64,000 nt of DNA from Thamnaconus septentrionalis (GCA_009823395.1 CM020516.1:7829001-7893000); one strand, 5' to 3'; positions 24,801 to 37,254 are shown, counted from the first letter of the stretch. Notes: generated by a model from the sequence alone, not told the origin. Numbers and translations are program-made.

Positions 24801-27447
24801 ACACGCATGCACGCGAAGGCACGGAAAGCTTCCCTGCTCCTCTCGGCTGTATTTGCTCCAGGCTTACAGCTGCTGTCGTTGTTGTTGTTGCGCGTGAACA
24901 CGGGCGCGCTCGGTGGCCCCCCGACACATGCGTCAACATCACATGACAAACGGAGGGTAAACACACAAAAAGGCCCGTTGCAGGACTTGTTTCTAATCCA
25001 GTACATTCTAAGCTCCTCAGAAATTCTCCAGATCGAGGTGCCTTGGTACGGAAAACACAGAGGAGCCAAGTAAAGGCCAGAGATGCAATTAACTCACAGC
25101 TGGTGGTCGGAGCAGCAGGCCTCTCAGTAGCTGCCTTTCCATTAACCCTAGAATTGCACAAAACCTAAATATCGCAATAAAAACTGGTCATGGAAACACC
25201 TGAACTTCGAAAAAGCTCTCAAATATGGCTCAAAGGTTTTGACGCTGTCATGAGGTGGTTTATCAGACGTATCCATATAGAGGTACATCGCAAAAGTGTC
25301 GTGGAAACACTTTTTTCGCATTTACGCATCACTCGTCACATGACCACTTATGTGCCATAAGTGGTCACGTCAAGTGAAAATGGCGCATTATGTTTCGACC
25401 GAGGACGAAACAGAAGATTTTTTCCAAGTAATCAAAGAGAAAAAATATAACAAGCATTCTTGACAGCAATACATCATCCACCTTCTTCTTCTTCATTGGT
25501 TTATTTGAAGACCCTAATTACAAAATGTTCTAAGGGTTGGAAAACCAAATTACTTTTATTGTACTACAATTATACCCTCTTATCAATGTATTTATGGGTA
25601 GTATGATTAGCTTTTACCAATCTAAAAAAAAAACATAAATCAAGTCAAACACTATACACTGGAAAGTTGCTTAAACTTGCATTAGAGTTGTAGCTGTGCA
25701 GTAGTTTTGCATTCAGAACTCTGACTCACCATGCTGTTGAGCTCCGAGTCGTCATTATTGTCGCAGGGATTTATGCCGGCCCCCACAAAGGGCTCGAGAC
25801 CGTCTTCATCCCACATGTAGGTTCCACCTGAGCTGTTGGAAGGCGAGAGCTCCACGGACGAGGCCTGGAGGACGTCACTCTGCTCCGAAGACAACAGCAG
25901 CGGCCCCTGCGAGTCCTCCATCGGGCTCTCTTCTTTGTGACCTGCGTGACACAAAACCAGGAAAATTAAACATGTGGGCAAAAAAACCTTTACCAAATGT
26001 GGAATCCCGTCGTTTCCTTACCTTCAAGGTCCATGTTGTCCCAGTCCAGGGTGTCGTTCAGAGAGCTTTGAAGGCTCTGGTCTCTGTTGCTGCTGTCTCC
26101 ACGGTCAGCTAAGTCCTCGTGGCGGGCGCTGCAGTCGTCTAGAAACTCGTCACTGAATTCGCCTCTGTCCAGGGAGGAGGCCGAAGACAGCGACATGTCC
26201 TCCAAAGTCTCGCCTGCCGCCTGGCCGCAGCCCTGCGCCAGGGCGAGCCTCGCCGCCTCTCTCCCTCCTCCTCCATCTGCAGAACTCCCCTCGCTTTCAC
26301 TGTACGAGTCTGTTTTGTCCACTTCTGCAGCGGCCTGGGAGTCTCTCGCTACCCCCACCGCTGATCTACTCTCTCTGGTCCTGTCAGGGAAAAGGATCTT
26401 CTGCTGCTTGACCTGCCCTGGTGAGGGTGATGGTGATGATGAGAGCCTGTAAGCCAAAGACCCTCCACTACTAGCTAGAGACTTGGTCAGGACGCAGTTG
26501 GGGAGCAGAGGCTTCTTGAGAGCGCCGGGTGTGCCGGGCACCGATGGGACCGATGAGGCTGTGGGCAAAGAAGAGGCGGCGGCCGTCTGAGTTTTACTGC
26601 ACTGGAGCCCTCCGCCCAGACCTGCGCTTCCGTTCAGACTCCCAAGTCCTGGACCGATCCGGCCGTTGCTCAGCTGCGGAGGCCTGAGGAAGGCGCTGCG
26701 GGGCGGCCGGAGCTGAGTGTTGGCCAGAGGCTTGGCCAGCTCCACGGCCCGGTTGAAGGAGAAGGAGCGGGTCATGGGCTGGCTGGTGGGCGAGGGGATC
26801 TGCTTGAAGTGGGTGAAGCTGTTGGAGCGGACCATGTTGTCGGCCCCCGGCACCGAGGCCTCGCTTGACAGCGAGAGGCTGTCCTGGGAGCTGCTCCTGG
26901 GAGAGCTGGGGCCCAGTTTGGGCCGAGCGAGGCGGGACTCCAGCGAGTTCGCGCCGCCGCTCTGGGCCACTTTCAGCCCGCCGTTCAGCGGACTCTGTCC
27001 CAGCGCGCCCCCCGCTTTGGGGCTGATTTTCAGCGGCTGCTTGGGGATGGCTTTGGGGCTGGAGACGGCCAGCGCAAGGGCACCGGACCTCCGCAGTCTG
27101 GGGGTCCCCGGCAGGCCATTCTTTGCATCCTTGGCTGGAGAGAAGGGTTGTGTCTGGTGAGTCTTGTCCTCGCCTCCGTCTCCGGGAGCGGCGGCGGCGG
27201 CGGTGGGGCTGGTGGGAGCTGCCGCTCCCGTCCCCTCGTCTCTCTTCCATTTCAGGGAAAAGGGCGCGGCACAGATGACGCCATTTGGCCGCGTTCCCGC
27301 AGGAGCGCCCTTCCCCTCTTGACTGGGGGCGGTCGGCTGGCTGAAGCCATTGGACGAGGTGGCGGCGGCGCCTCCGCCTGAAGAGCGTCCGCCGAACTTG
27401 GGCAATCTGGACACCATGGCGGCCTTAATGGACGCTTTTTCTTCCAT
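9129..27447 (-). CDS. ccser2: Coiled-coil serine-rich protein 2 (CCSER2/FAM190B family), eight coding exons
   Basis: Coding exons, 5' to 3' on the minus strand: 27447-26022, 25941-25730, 18435-18342, 15063-14955, 14849-14666, 13284-13219, 12738-12625, 9293-9129. All have AG/GT borders and compatible phases, totalling 2,370 nt, or 789 aa. Recognition comes from the N-terminus MEEKASIKAAMVSRLPKFGG, the block MVRSNSF...RSFSFNRAVELAKP (about 205-240), SLSSASSLDRGEFSDEFLDD, LSPSNSSGGTYMWDEDGLEP, DDDDLMLDVDLPED and the coiled-coil stretch LDELTLEHMTQDCSLLKNQL (about 650). A second predicted coiled coil lies in exon 7, with a C-terminal DKATQTYWRP motif; all match mammalian CCSER2 in order. Exon 1 is very large and rich in Ser, Pro, Ala and Gly, probably disordered. 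In mammals the protein is linked to microtubules and migration; this is family knowledge. Length is close to the human protein (about 834 aa). The last exon also contains a possible GTGAGT donor, so a longer alternative C-terminus is possible. Confidence 0.9.
10131..10186. repeat. (CA)n microsatellite
   Basis: Pure CA run of about 27 units inside a ccser2 intron, followed by GAGAGAG. Confidence 0.95.
11890..12126. mobile_element. Short complete copy of the foldback/MITE-like element
   Basis: The left terminus AGCTGCGCTTCCAGTGC (11,890) and the right terminus GCAATGGAAACGCAGCT (ending at 12,126) are imperfect inverted repeats. The interior shares 'ATATCGCAATAAAAAACTGG' with the copy at 25,129 and the 'TTATGCGC...ACACCATTCAGTGG' block with the copies at 8,450 and 31,110. 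At about 237 bp this looks like the compact form of the family. It lies inside a ccser2 intron. Confidence 0.7.
13285..14665 (-). other. ccser2 intron 5
   Basis: Intron of about 1.4 kb. It contains the fragment of a second repeat family at 13,517-13,640 and otherwise unique AT-rich sequence. No exon was seen. Confidence 0.75.
13517..13640. mobile_element. Fragment of a second MITE-like family
   Basis: The segment AAGGTACAGTGTGTAAAATT..., with the motifs CCATCTAGAGGTC, GATCGCAGCGCTC and CCCTCTCCCAAGCTTTGCCA, is the reverse complement of the right part of the element at 28,488-28,851. Similarity was seen by eye over about 110 bases. Confidence 0.55.
15064..18341 (-). other. ccser2 intron 3
   Basis: Intron of about 3.3 kb. 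It includes a GC- and CpG-richer block near 15.9-16.4 kb with short GGA runs that could be regulatory, but no exon is supported. The rest is AT-rich unique sequence. Confidence 0.7.
18716..18773. repeat. Bulged inverted repeat (hairpin)
   Basis: The 15-nt arm TTAGCATCAAAGCTA (18,716-18,730) pairs exactly with 18,759-18,773. Inside it, TATGGAAAC (18,739-18,747) pairs with GTTTCCATA (18,752-18,760), leaving a 4-nt loop and an 8-nt bulge on one side. A (CT)n run follows 30 bases downstream. Confidence 0.8.
18803..18842. repeat. (CT)n microsatellite
   Basis: Pure CT run of 20 units, seen directly. Confidence 0.95.
22133..22176. repeat. GGT/G-rich tract
   Basis: A run of GGT units passes into GGGGTGGGGTGGGATGGGGGGG. 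It contains several G-runs of four or more, so it could form a G-quadruplex on the plus strand. Confidence 0.8.
25129..25472. mobile_element. Longer copy of the foldback/MITE-like element
   Basis: Begins AGCTGCCTTTCCATTA at 25,129 and shares 'AATATCGCAATAAAAACTGG' with the copy at 11,890. Its interior contains a 12-bp hairpin, TGACCACTTATG (25,341-25,352) against CATAAGTGGTCA (25,356-25,367). It ends with 'AAGTAATCAAAGAGAAAAA...TTGACAGCAA', which also occurs at 31,000 and, inverted, at 8,040. Confidence 0.6.
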
Positions 27448-27466
27448 GAGATGCCGAAGGAGGCAT
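27425..27466 (-). other. Upstream ORF overlapping the ccser2 start
   Basis: In the proposed 5' UTR part of the first coding exon (27,448-27,491) an ATG at 27466 opens a 13-codon frame. It ends at a TAA at 27,425-27,427, in a different frame from the main ATG at 27447 and overlapping it. The main ATG has a C at position -3 and G at +4, a moderate context. This is seen in the sequence; any effect on translation is inference. Confidence 0.6.
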
Positions 27467-28487
27467 GTAGGAAACAGGGAATCACACACAGCTAAAATAA
27501 AAAGAGAAAGGTAGACATTAAGGAAACCAGTAAATGTATGCAATTAGTATTAAACTACCAGGTACTTTTAGCTGAGCAACATCACAAAGCTCTTTGAAAA
27601 GCTGAAGATATCAAATACATATAATATTACAAAACCTAATGTCTTATTAGATATTAAATACTACATGCCGCGGACCTTTTGAAAGATAAACTGGTGCATA
27701 TTGAGTTTTTTATCCAAGGCCATTTTTACAAGAACATTAATATTTCTGCTGCTTTGAATTAAAAGAAAATGTATGAAAAAAAAAACCTGAAGTAAACACC
27801 CACTTGAAGAATTTGTCACACAGCATCAGTATCTGTCTGATTTCTATCATACACCAGGACTAACTGATGTGTACTACATCTAAATCAAATTCAGGTCTAA
27901 TTAGAAAAGAGTGTTTGCTTGGACTCAGTCCAGCAGAATAATAAACGTGTTTCATTCATTTGATTGTGACTCAGAGACAAGAAAAATCAAAAGATCCTTT
28001 CCCGACTTCTCGACTTCAGAAAATACAACACGCTCGAAAAGTCAGTGAGTGCAAGGCCAACTTGAGTTCCGGCAGCGATAATGATTCCGTCCACCTGCTG
28101 AAGTGTTTACACGAGTGTCTCCTTTCCTCGGACCGCTCGCTGTGAGGAGCATTAAGGATTAATCTGCCCAGATTACAAATTGACTCAGCTTGGTCACGAC
28201 AATGCTGCCAGGATCATTTCCCCCGCCAGGTCGTGCGGGGTAGGGTACGGCTTAATTACATTCTTTGTGCCAGGTGACGCTGAATTGCACACGACATGCA
28301 TAGCAAGCTGAGGTTTCCACTTGCAAGCATCTCAATCTGTTTGAAGCAGACAAGAAAAAAAAAACAAAGCTAACTGAATTCAATGCAGATAAATGTGTTC
28401 TCGCTACAACTGTTGAAAACCAGGGAATGCCTGGATAATGCACTAAATCCTGTAACAACATCAAACTAACTAAAACTTTCACTTTTT

Positions 28488-28851
28488 AAGGTCTAGTATG
28501 TAAAATTTTGTCTGAATTACAATATTGGTAAAGGCTTCATATGTTGCCCAGAAACATATTAATAAGCGAATACTTGCAGTACAAAAAATGTTATTTGGTT
28601 TTTCTACCCTAAGAACAGTTCTTATTTATATATAAGAATATACATATTAAGGGTCATCTTGCCCTGTCATATTTCTAAGGAAGCCTGGTGTGGACAATCC
28701 AGCTGCCTGACAGCACGTTTCGTATTTAGAGTTTAGCTCACTGGCAAACTTGGGAGAGGGAGTGAAAGAGGGCGAGCGCTGCAATCTGAAATGCAACCAC
28801 TAGATGTCGCTGTTTCTTCTCAAAATCTCCATCTATTGCACACTTGACCTT
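28488..28851. mobile_element. Second MITE-like element with imperfect terminal inverted repeats
   Basis: The left end AAGGTCTAGTATGTAA and the right end TTGCACACTTGACCTT (ending at 28,851) are imperfect reverse complements. The interior carries 'CTTGGGAGAGGGAGTGAAAG', 'GCGAGCGCTGCAATCTGAAA' and CCACTAGATGTCGCTG. These recur, inverted, at 13,517-13,640; the CCACTAGATGTCG motif also occurs at about 38,990. There is no coding capacity. Confidence 0.6.
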
Positions 28852-29366
28852 GAATTGAGGGTGAATAGTACACGGAAGTTCCCAAGAGGTTAAACACAGG
28901 ACTTGCAACCAGCAGTGTTCACCAGACCCAAGAGCACGTGAACAGTGATTAGATTATTTTCAACGGTAGAACTCCTGGCGGTTTCCCTTCGCTCATCATG
29001 AAGTTAATTCAGTTTAGGACCTGCTGCAGCTCCGTGCCCGGAGGAGGCAACATCCATCTGGGTGGTGCTGGGAAAATGTCAACGGTTTTCACAGTGACGA
29101 GCATTTTGCAAGAGTGACTCATGATTACCCTTCAGACCTGAACCTGACAGAAGCGACGCACCACTGAGCTGAGCATTTTTTTTTTTTTCCTAAAAGCTCC
29201 CGACTGATTCATTCAAATAAACAACACAGACACAAAGCCAGCAGAGTGGAGGAATAATCCACTGGTGTTTTGCAGAAGAAGTGGGGGAGGGGTGGTGCTT
29301 TATGTGGGTCTCCTACAGTGGTGTAGGGGAAAAAAAAAAAATCTCCTCCGTGCTGCCCCACATTCC

Positions 29367-29368
<2 letters not shown>

Positions 29369-29459
<91 letters not shown>
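29369..29459. repeat. (CA)n microsatellite, about 45 units
   Basis: Long uninterrupted CA run, seen directly. Such alternating purine-pyrimidine tracts can adopt Z-DNA. Confidence 0.97.
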
Positions 29460-29461
<2 letters not shown>

Positions 29462-29683
29462 TGACAGAGAAACACTCACCAGGACTTCATAAGTGTCTGG
29501 CTATGCCACCATCATAATCTGCCTCGTAAACACACATAGGCTGGAACACAACAACACACACACACGCAAAATCAGGTCAGCATGTGCAGCAAAGCCTCTC
29601 TGCCCTGGGGAGGGGGAGGCGTCAGGGTGGGTTCAATAGGCAACAATTAGATAAGGTTTCTGGTCAGAGCAAAAGCCCTCGGA

Positions 29684-29738
29684 ATCTCTCTCTCTCTCTC
29701 TCCCTCTCTCTCTCTCCCTCTGACTCTCTCTCTCTCTC
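29684..29738. repeat. (CT)n microsatellite, interrupted
   Basis: CT-rich run with several CCCT and GACT interruptions, seen directly. Confidence 0.9.
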
Positions 29739-30989
29739 TGTCTCTCCATTCACATCCAGCGTGGCCGTTCACTGAATCAGAGCAGCAAATCCGCAAACCG
29801 CTGCGGCAAACGGTCATCTGGGTCGCTCGTCGCACAGCCGTTGGAAGCTGACCTTCGCAGCGCCGCTCGCCTTTTCCTTCACTACCTTCCGCCCTCAATC
29901 TCCTCTTTGATCGCCGTGAATTCTGTTGGATCAGACCTCGATAAACACAATGAAAAAAAACAAACAGACAGCCTTCAAGGCTCAGAAAAATTACCAACTA
30001 AAGGAACTGCGTAAGGCAAAAAACGTCCAGCACGTCATTTTTTTTGCCTGTTCGGTTCACAAAGCATATAGGCCTTAAAAAAACATCCATCAAGCTTTGC
30101 TTTGCTAGTGTGATTAAGTTGCACTCTCGTTGCATCAGGCTGCAATTGTCTTGGTACAGAAAAATAAACACGGCCTTCTGCTGCAAAACCCGGTAAACAC
30201 AGAAACGGCAGCAGGATAATAACGATGCAGCTCTCCCCGACAGCCAGCTCCAGGCTCTGACGGCACTAGAAACATTTCACCGCATCATGGGGATTCGCAC
30301 TCGGGATGACATTTTATCAATCACAAGGTGCAGGTCAGTCATTTTGTTTGTTTGGTAAATCAAACGGTGATAATGGTGTTGCAAATACACAAACAGGAAG
30401 ACGCCTGGCGTCACCGTTCCTTCGTCTTGCAACAATCAACGATTCCGTGATCACCAGGAAGTATTTACATGTTCCACAGTTAATGCTTTAGTATTTCAAC
30501 CATCAGTGTGTTTAACAAAATGAATAAATGAGTCATTTTCCAATAAAAGTATGCATTAAATCTAATTCTTTAGAAATCTCAGTGTTTAAGACACACATAA
30601 GCCTTAAAAGGGTACTGAGAATGAAATGAGATTGGTTAAGCTATACTGTAGTTTAAGTTAAATACAGGCCATCCTATTATACTGTCCGGATATTCAGACC
30701 ACAACGGATTTGACTCAGGAGGACAACAAAATAAACAACAACAAGATTCTCATTGACACACATTCAGAGGTAGCCCAGTAAACCGTGCAGGCCATCTGTC
30801 AAACGCTCCTGCACCCCCCCCCCCACCCCCCCCCATGGGATATCCTGATATCCCACTGAATATCCCATTGAGAAATACTGGCTGTGCCCTACATAACAAA
30901 CTTTTTTTTTTTTGGTGTCCATCAATGAAGCACGTACAGCATGATTACTGAAAACCCAAAACACAACATTACGTCCGATCAGCACGTCC

Positions 30990-31222
30990 GTTTTTTTACA
31001 AGTAATCAAAGAGAAAAATATAACAACCACTCTTGACAGCAAACAAACGCAAACAAACAAAAGCAAACTTATTTCTCGTAAAATCTCGTGGGACGAGATT
31101 TTAGGAGAATAACTGCTTATGCGCTCCACACCATTCAATGGAAACGCCTGCAAATCGCAATTATATTATAATTTTAGAAATATCGTTTTTATTTTGCGGA
31201 AAAACTGTAATGGAAATGCAGC
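30990..31222. mobile_element. Right part of a foldback/MITE-like element
   Basis: Starts with the internal 'ACAAGTAATCAAAGAGAAAA' block and ends with the family terminus ...TGTAATGGAAATGCAGC. It contains a small hairpin, TAAAATCTCGT (31,079-31,089) against ACGAGATTTTA (31,093-31,103), with a GGG loop. It also has the TATGCGCTCCACACCATTCA block shared with the other copies. The left arm was not found. Confidence 0.6.
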
Positions 31223-33787
31223 CATTATCTCTCGTAAGATCCTTTCACTGCACACAATCAGGCGCTTGTTGAGGGATTGAACCTGTCCATGTATTTACAA
31301 AAGATGTCTGACATTTGGTTAAAAAAAAAAAAATTCAAATAAGTTATACGTTTGACCACAACAGACTTCAGGTGGACTTTTCCCATCAAGTGATGCTCTG
31401 CTGGAGCTATTCAATGCGGATCCTTTTCCCCGTTCTGTCTGTCGGGGGCGGAGGGGAACCACCAAGTCATCCGTTTGTTTGGCCTTACTTTATTATTTCT
31501 GTCTCGGGAGGACAGGCAGACACACGGAGCACCTGGCAGAGTTACAGGAGGGCTGAGGAATGCGGCGCACAAGAATAAGGTCATTCATCGCTCAGCGGAG
31601 GTTCTGCTTTCAGAGCCTGCACACACGCACTCGGGGCGCCACCGTGATGTATTCACCGCGGCTGCAAGATGGATGCAGATAGGATGCGACGGATCAAGGG
31701 CTATGATAGTTCAGGGGAGGGGGGGCACGCATCGCTGGTGCCGCTCGGCTGCGGTCGGGCCCCGCTGTTTATTCTCACAGTCCCCATCTCCCAAGTCTCA
31801 TAGTTCCCCCGTCAGTCTCGGGGCCTCATCTCGAAAGAGAGGTGACGTGTCGGGCTGCATCCATCTTGCCTCGCTGACGCTTCCTTATTCAATACTGGAA
31901 GATGGATTGGGAGAGGATCGATTTCACTTAATCCAGACCTATGGGAAAGGGACGGAGAAGTGAAAAAGTAATACTTTTCCTTGCGTTTCCAGCCTGATAT
32001 AGTGGGAGTGGTGTTGGGCCAGCTGGGGCGGGGCTCTGGTAGGAAGCTGTAGTGGTTCAGTCACTACCAGGACCTTGCAGGTACAGAGTCTGGGTTACTT
32101 TAAATCTTCTTTAAATGCTCTACAAAGCACTTTGGTGCACAAATAAAATGAATAAATTGCATTTTGGAAAGAAATATCCCATGATATTTAAATGACTTGT
32201 TTACTACATATTAATGCGGTTTAAAATACTGCACCGTCATTCTTGTCTTTCCTGTCAGTCGTTTTTGTTTTTTTAGCAGAGCAGTGTGAGAAGAGGCCTT
32301 CGTTTTGTGTAGAGCAGCATGATGTTGAAAAACCATAAATTAATTTTAAAAAATACACATGTTGCTCCACACAGAGTGGGGATACTATATTTTTAAGCTA
32401 GTGTTACTGTTGCGTGGGCAAAACTCTATAGGAGGAAATGAACAGCAGTTTCTTGCCCAGAATAGCTCCGTAGTGCAGAGTTTGTAGCAGAAGAGTTCAA
32501 AACAAAAACCCAAAATAGCTTCTTTTGAATAAAACATTGGTCATAACTGAGCAATTAAGTTTGCCTCGACTGAGCTCGACTGACAAGAGAAGAAAAGAAA
32601 CCACATTTTGGGGGAAAAGAAGGAATGAGAAAAGAAACATGACTGGTGCATAATATGGAATTGTGTTTCACGTTTCCCATCATGTCGAATTGGTTAAAGG
32701 TCAGAAACAGAAAACACAAGCCTCTTTGTACAAAATTGGCTTTTTAATATCCGTGGGGACATTGACTGACAGGCTAACGACACACATTACTGCTAGAAAA
32801 CAGCCGTTAAGTGAATTTGTAGAGATACGGGACCATGAAATCTGCCTGCCTTTTGTCTCCGAGCCGTTAATCAATAAGAAGAGAAATACAAGTCCTCTCT
32901 AAAAGGCCAGTGCATCATCCAGCTGACTCTGCTGGGACCTGAAGTTTTAGCTAAAAGTCAGGGGATCCACACACACACACAAGCTCAACCTTACAGTCAT
33001 TTCCCATTTTCTCAATGACGTCAAGACTTGAAACAAATCCAAGGGCTCAGGTTTACCTCCTCTGTGACTGAATCTGCACCGTAGTGAAGCTCCACGTATC
33101 GACTAGCACCAGTGTCTCAGTGGAGTAATAACTGGGCCAGTCGTCCGGTCAGGGCAGTCCTGGGCCACGGCTCTCTCTCTCTCTCTCTCACTCTTTCTCA
33201 CTCTCCCTGAAGAGATTAACTAGAGTGCTATTAGGACCAAGCTAATAGAATGAGACAGGGATGAAAGCAACGGTGACGCTGGGCTAATGTGTATTGAGTG
33301 AAAGCAATATGGGGCCGGGCTGCACTGACGGTTGGAAATGCTAATCCACGGAGGGTTAGGCCAGCTCGTCCACTCGCACGAGTGAGTCGACTTGAATGAC
33401 GGAGGGAGGCAAATCAAGGGAGAGGAAAAGTTAGGTGTGGCATCCTTGCAGGTGAAGCACTATGAGCACAAGACACATGGCACGCTGGTCCAAACCCCAG
33501 AGCACCACAAGTTACAATGTAAGCACAAAAAAATTCAACTGCACAGATTTACCAAGAAGCAGAAGAAGAAGGACAGTAAAATGTTACCTCGGCTCTGCGA
33601 ACTTATGTCGACTACTCTGGTTTCATCCCCGGGGGCGGGGGGGTCGACCACCAGCGAAGGAGCTACGCGCCCGTCAAGTGACTCTGCACTTTGTTTCCTC
33701 CATCATCTAAACTGAAAGCAAGGCGGCGCCCCGAAGAGAGCAGAGCACAGGAACAGGAAGTCGGCTCTTCAGAGGACCATCCGTCTG

Positions 33788-33925
<138 letters not shown>

Positions 33926-34785
33926 GTGGGTGGAGACCACAGAGTCTTCACAAGCTCGTTAAATATTTGATAGGGCATCTTTTAGAGAGAGCAACCGAGT
34001 GCAGGAGAGCAGTACTCCGCTTTAGGAAAGAAAACAATTACAAATGCTCAGTTGCGGCACCTGATGTATTAATACCGTGATGAATTAACAGCAACAAATA
34101 AAAAAAAAAAAACACTCAAGACAGGAGCAAAATTACCCTCGCGGCCTCAGCACAACAAAATGTCTCCACGTCTTTGGGTGGCAATTTACGGCTCGCCGGC
34201 TGCTGCAGCATCATGACGCTATAAATCACCAGAGGAGATCACACAGGAGAGCAGGACCTGCTGCGCGCTCGGCTGCAGAACCAACGTGACTCCAGACAGC
34301 GGAGAGGAATTCTCTTGTACTTCTCTCGCAAAGTGTGAAATAATATTCCCGGGCTCATTCATTACCGGCAGCGACACAGCAGCAGTTCACAACTATTCAA
34401 ACTTGTAGGTGCAACGTGCAAAAAAAAAAAATCAGGGAAAACATCTTTCCTGAGTATAAAAGCAGTGGAGACGACACGTCTAGAATAGATCGTGACTCCA
34501 CACACCCCCTGTGTTCTGTTCTGCGGCTCCTTCTGCTGATTGAGATGATGTTGTCCTATAAAATCACTTTAGGAGCCTGCAAAGCCATAAAGCAACACCA
34601 CCTGCTCCCCTCAAACATATCGTGGTAAACGTGACCCAAGCCAAGCCAGTTGAAAGAAAAGCAGGCAACTGTTTTGTGTTCAGCGTGTCGGTTTAAATTC
34701 TCAATAGTCAGCAGAAAGACTGCACCTTGGACTTCCTGGAGACTTCCAATCAAATGTATCAGAGAATTCAGCTCATAAATTATCC

Positions 34786-34786
34786 T

Positions 34787-34817
<31 letters not shown>

Positions 34818-35055
34818 AGGGACAAGCAAATCTGGCTTTGCATCATTTGACTCGCCATTATTTCCATATCACACCATTTGCAAACGTGGTTTCCGGGTGG
34901 GAACACTGAATAAAGGAGAATAAACGTGTCACCTTTCATATTGCACCGTGTTTCAAATCCTCCAAAAAGCAGAGGCACATGTTTGGAATTAAGCAAGGGT
35001 ATTAAAGTTCCTTCAAGAAATCCCTGGGTTGTTTTTATTCACAAGACTGAAAAGA

Positions 35056-35101
<46 letters not shown>

Positions 35102-35206
35102 CCCTCAGATCAAAGTTCAAGTGTACAGCATGTTTTCACTAGAACAGCTCTCTCTCTCTCTCTCTCTCCCCTCTCTCTCTCTCCGTTTCTCTCTCTCTCT
35201 CTCTCT
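34786..35206. repeat. Cluster of (CT)n and (CA)n microsatellites
   Basis: Contains CT at 34,786-34,818, CA at 35,057-35,099 and an interrupted CT run at 35,148-35,206, with ordinary sequence between. Confidence 0.9.
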
Positions 35207-37254
35207 GCTGTGTCATTCCTCCTCTACCTGTGAAATTCCAGTTTACGGTACTTCAGGCTGTTTATCCAGCTTATCTCCTCACTCTGCTGATATGCTGTAA
35301 CCCATGCTGTCTCTGCATTATCGTTGTCACATGGTTCAGTCCCAACAGAGGCCTGTGGCTGATGACATCATTCTCCACTTCTGAGTCCGGCATCAAATAA
35401 CACACATTAACCGGTCTCGATGTCTTTTCACGGACAGACTTCCTAACCAGTTCCTGCACTGCGACTTCCTTTCTGCCCGGCTTCCATCTTTTCCTGTGCC
35501 TCCTTCCTTTGCATTCCGTCTATCAGACTCCCTGAACACACACCACACTCTCCAGTCTCGACCACATTCTGATCCGGAACATTTGCCGACAGAAACTGGC
35601 AAAGACGCTCTCTTAGACCTTAGAGGAGAGCACTTTCTCACGTCACTCTGTAAATATATTTCAAGTGCAATTAGGTCAACTGGAGCTAGCAGTTGGGACC
35701 GTGCCTCACAGCGCCCAATAAATTATACTAACCTTTCCATACAAATCAGGAGATTTTAAATGAGAAGAGCCAAAAAAGCCTTGGCAGTGCTCGTGGACAG
35801 ATCTGAAACAACAGAGTGATTTTGTGTAATGCATTTGAATCTAGCATGCAAGCACTGTATTCAAATATGGTCTTAATGTTTTTTTAGATGGCCAAAGGAC
35901 GGCATCCATTGTAACATTTGCTGTGTTCTTGCAAGGACTCAGTTAGCAGATACGGGAATCAAACTGAAGTGAATAAAGGGATGGATGAGGTAAATCCCCT
36001 AGTGTTACTTTAACGGTCTTACAGGATGAATGAGCCAACCAAAGACACACACAGTAAGGGAACAACGAGGAAACATCTCCCGACAACTCCTATATGCTGA
36101 GCCATTCTTCCATATGACATGAACTTGTGATCTCTCAAGGACGCCGCTGTCCCACGTGGCCGGTGCGAGTCGCACCGTCTGATATCCTGTGTCTGCCCGC
36201 CGAGCTATTCCAGGCCCTTAAACATCTGTGGTCTTACTGCGGGATGACAGAACTGATAAGCGTGGCTAAGTATAGCTCTAATGATAGACGGCATGGAGAG
36301 AGTGGCGGGTGCAAGGAGGATCAGCGTCGGAGTCAAAGTCAAATGGAAAACACCCTGGACACACACACGCACACACACACACAGACAAAAAGGAGCTAAC
36401 TACAGTGCATGACCACTCGGGGGCATTGGAAAGTTTAAAACTTCTACAATTTTAACCCCCATAAGGAAAATGTAGACAATTATAGGACTGCAAAGGACCG
36501 GAATGAATGACAGTCAGCTGTAAATGCGCTTAAAGCGGAAAGGATGAAATGAGACAGCTCGTCTCACGGTCTGAAGAGCTGCTTTGTGTACACACACACT
36601 CTTTCACACTGTGATTTCTGGCATTGTCACACAAATGACTCAACCCTTCTGTTGTTACAGCATCAGCCAGACCAGGCAGCCAGGCAGGCAGGCGTCTTAT
36701 CATGCGGCCTGGAGGTTACCCTGCGCAGCCATCACAGCATCTTGAGATAATTACCGAGCTCTAGACTAAAGTGTGTCATTTGTGTCGTCACGCGCAGCCA
36801 CCTGACAATGAGGGGCGAGACTGACAGCTGAGGCGCACGTTAGCGCACAGAGCGACAGCAGAGAGGAGTTCTGGGGAAAACCCTGCCATCATCTGGGAGG
36901 AAGCCGTTCGAACAGCAGACAGGGACATAGTGGAGACCCTCAGCTGTTGTTGGAGGAGGGGGGGCCAGACAGTCTGTATACACACACTTCAGCCAGGGTG
37001 GCGCAACAGGAAGCAGCCACTTTAACAGGTGTCTGCGGGAACACACACACACACACACACACAGATTTGCATCCGTGTGTGTCTGTGTTGTGAGTATAAA
37101 CGTAACCCAACGTGATGATCGTAACACAATGGAAGTGTGTAACTACAAATAGTACGGAGTCATAGTGAAGCCAAACCCCAGCTACACACTGCGAGTGATT
37201 TTTAAGACGTCTCTAACGAGACATAGCTATCATTGTCGAGGTGGCGTGACTATA

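Larger units (their letters stand above)
18436..25729 (-). other. ccser2 intron 2 (about 7.3 kb)
   Basis: Largest intron of the coding region. It contains a bulged hairpin at 18,716-18,773, a (CT)n run at 18,803-18,842, a GGT-rich run at 22,133-22,176, a CpG-richer stretch around 24.6-24.95 kb, and a foldback element copy at 25,129-25,472. No exon or RNA gene was recognised. Confidence 0.7.

Noticed and set aside
26594..27250. 218-aa minus-strand frame inside the large ccser2 exon
   Set aside because: Out-of-frame shadow of the serine-rich exon; no homology seen.
36360..36383. Short direct repeats that might suggest a CRISPR array (here and elsewhere)
   Set aside because: All such repeats are dinucleotide microsatellites, and the genome is a vertebrate one.
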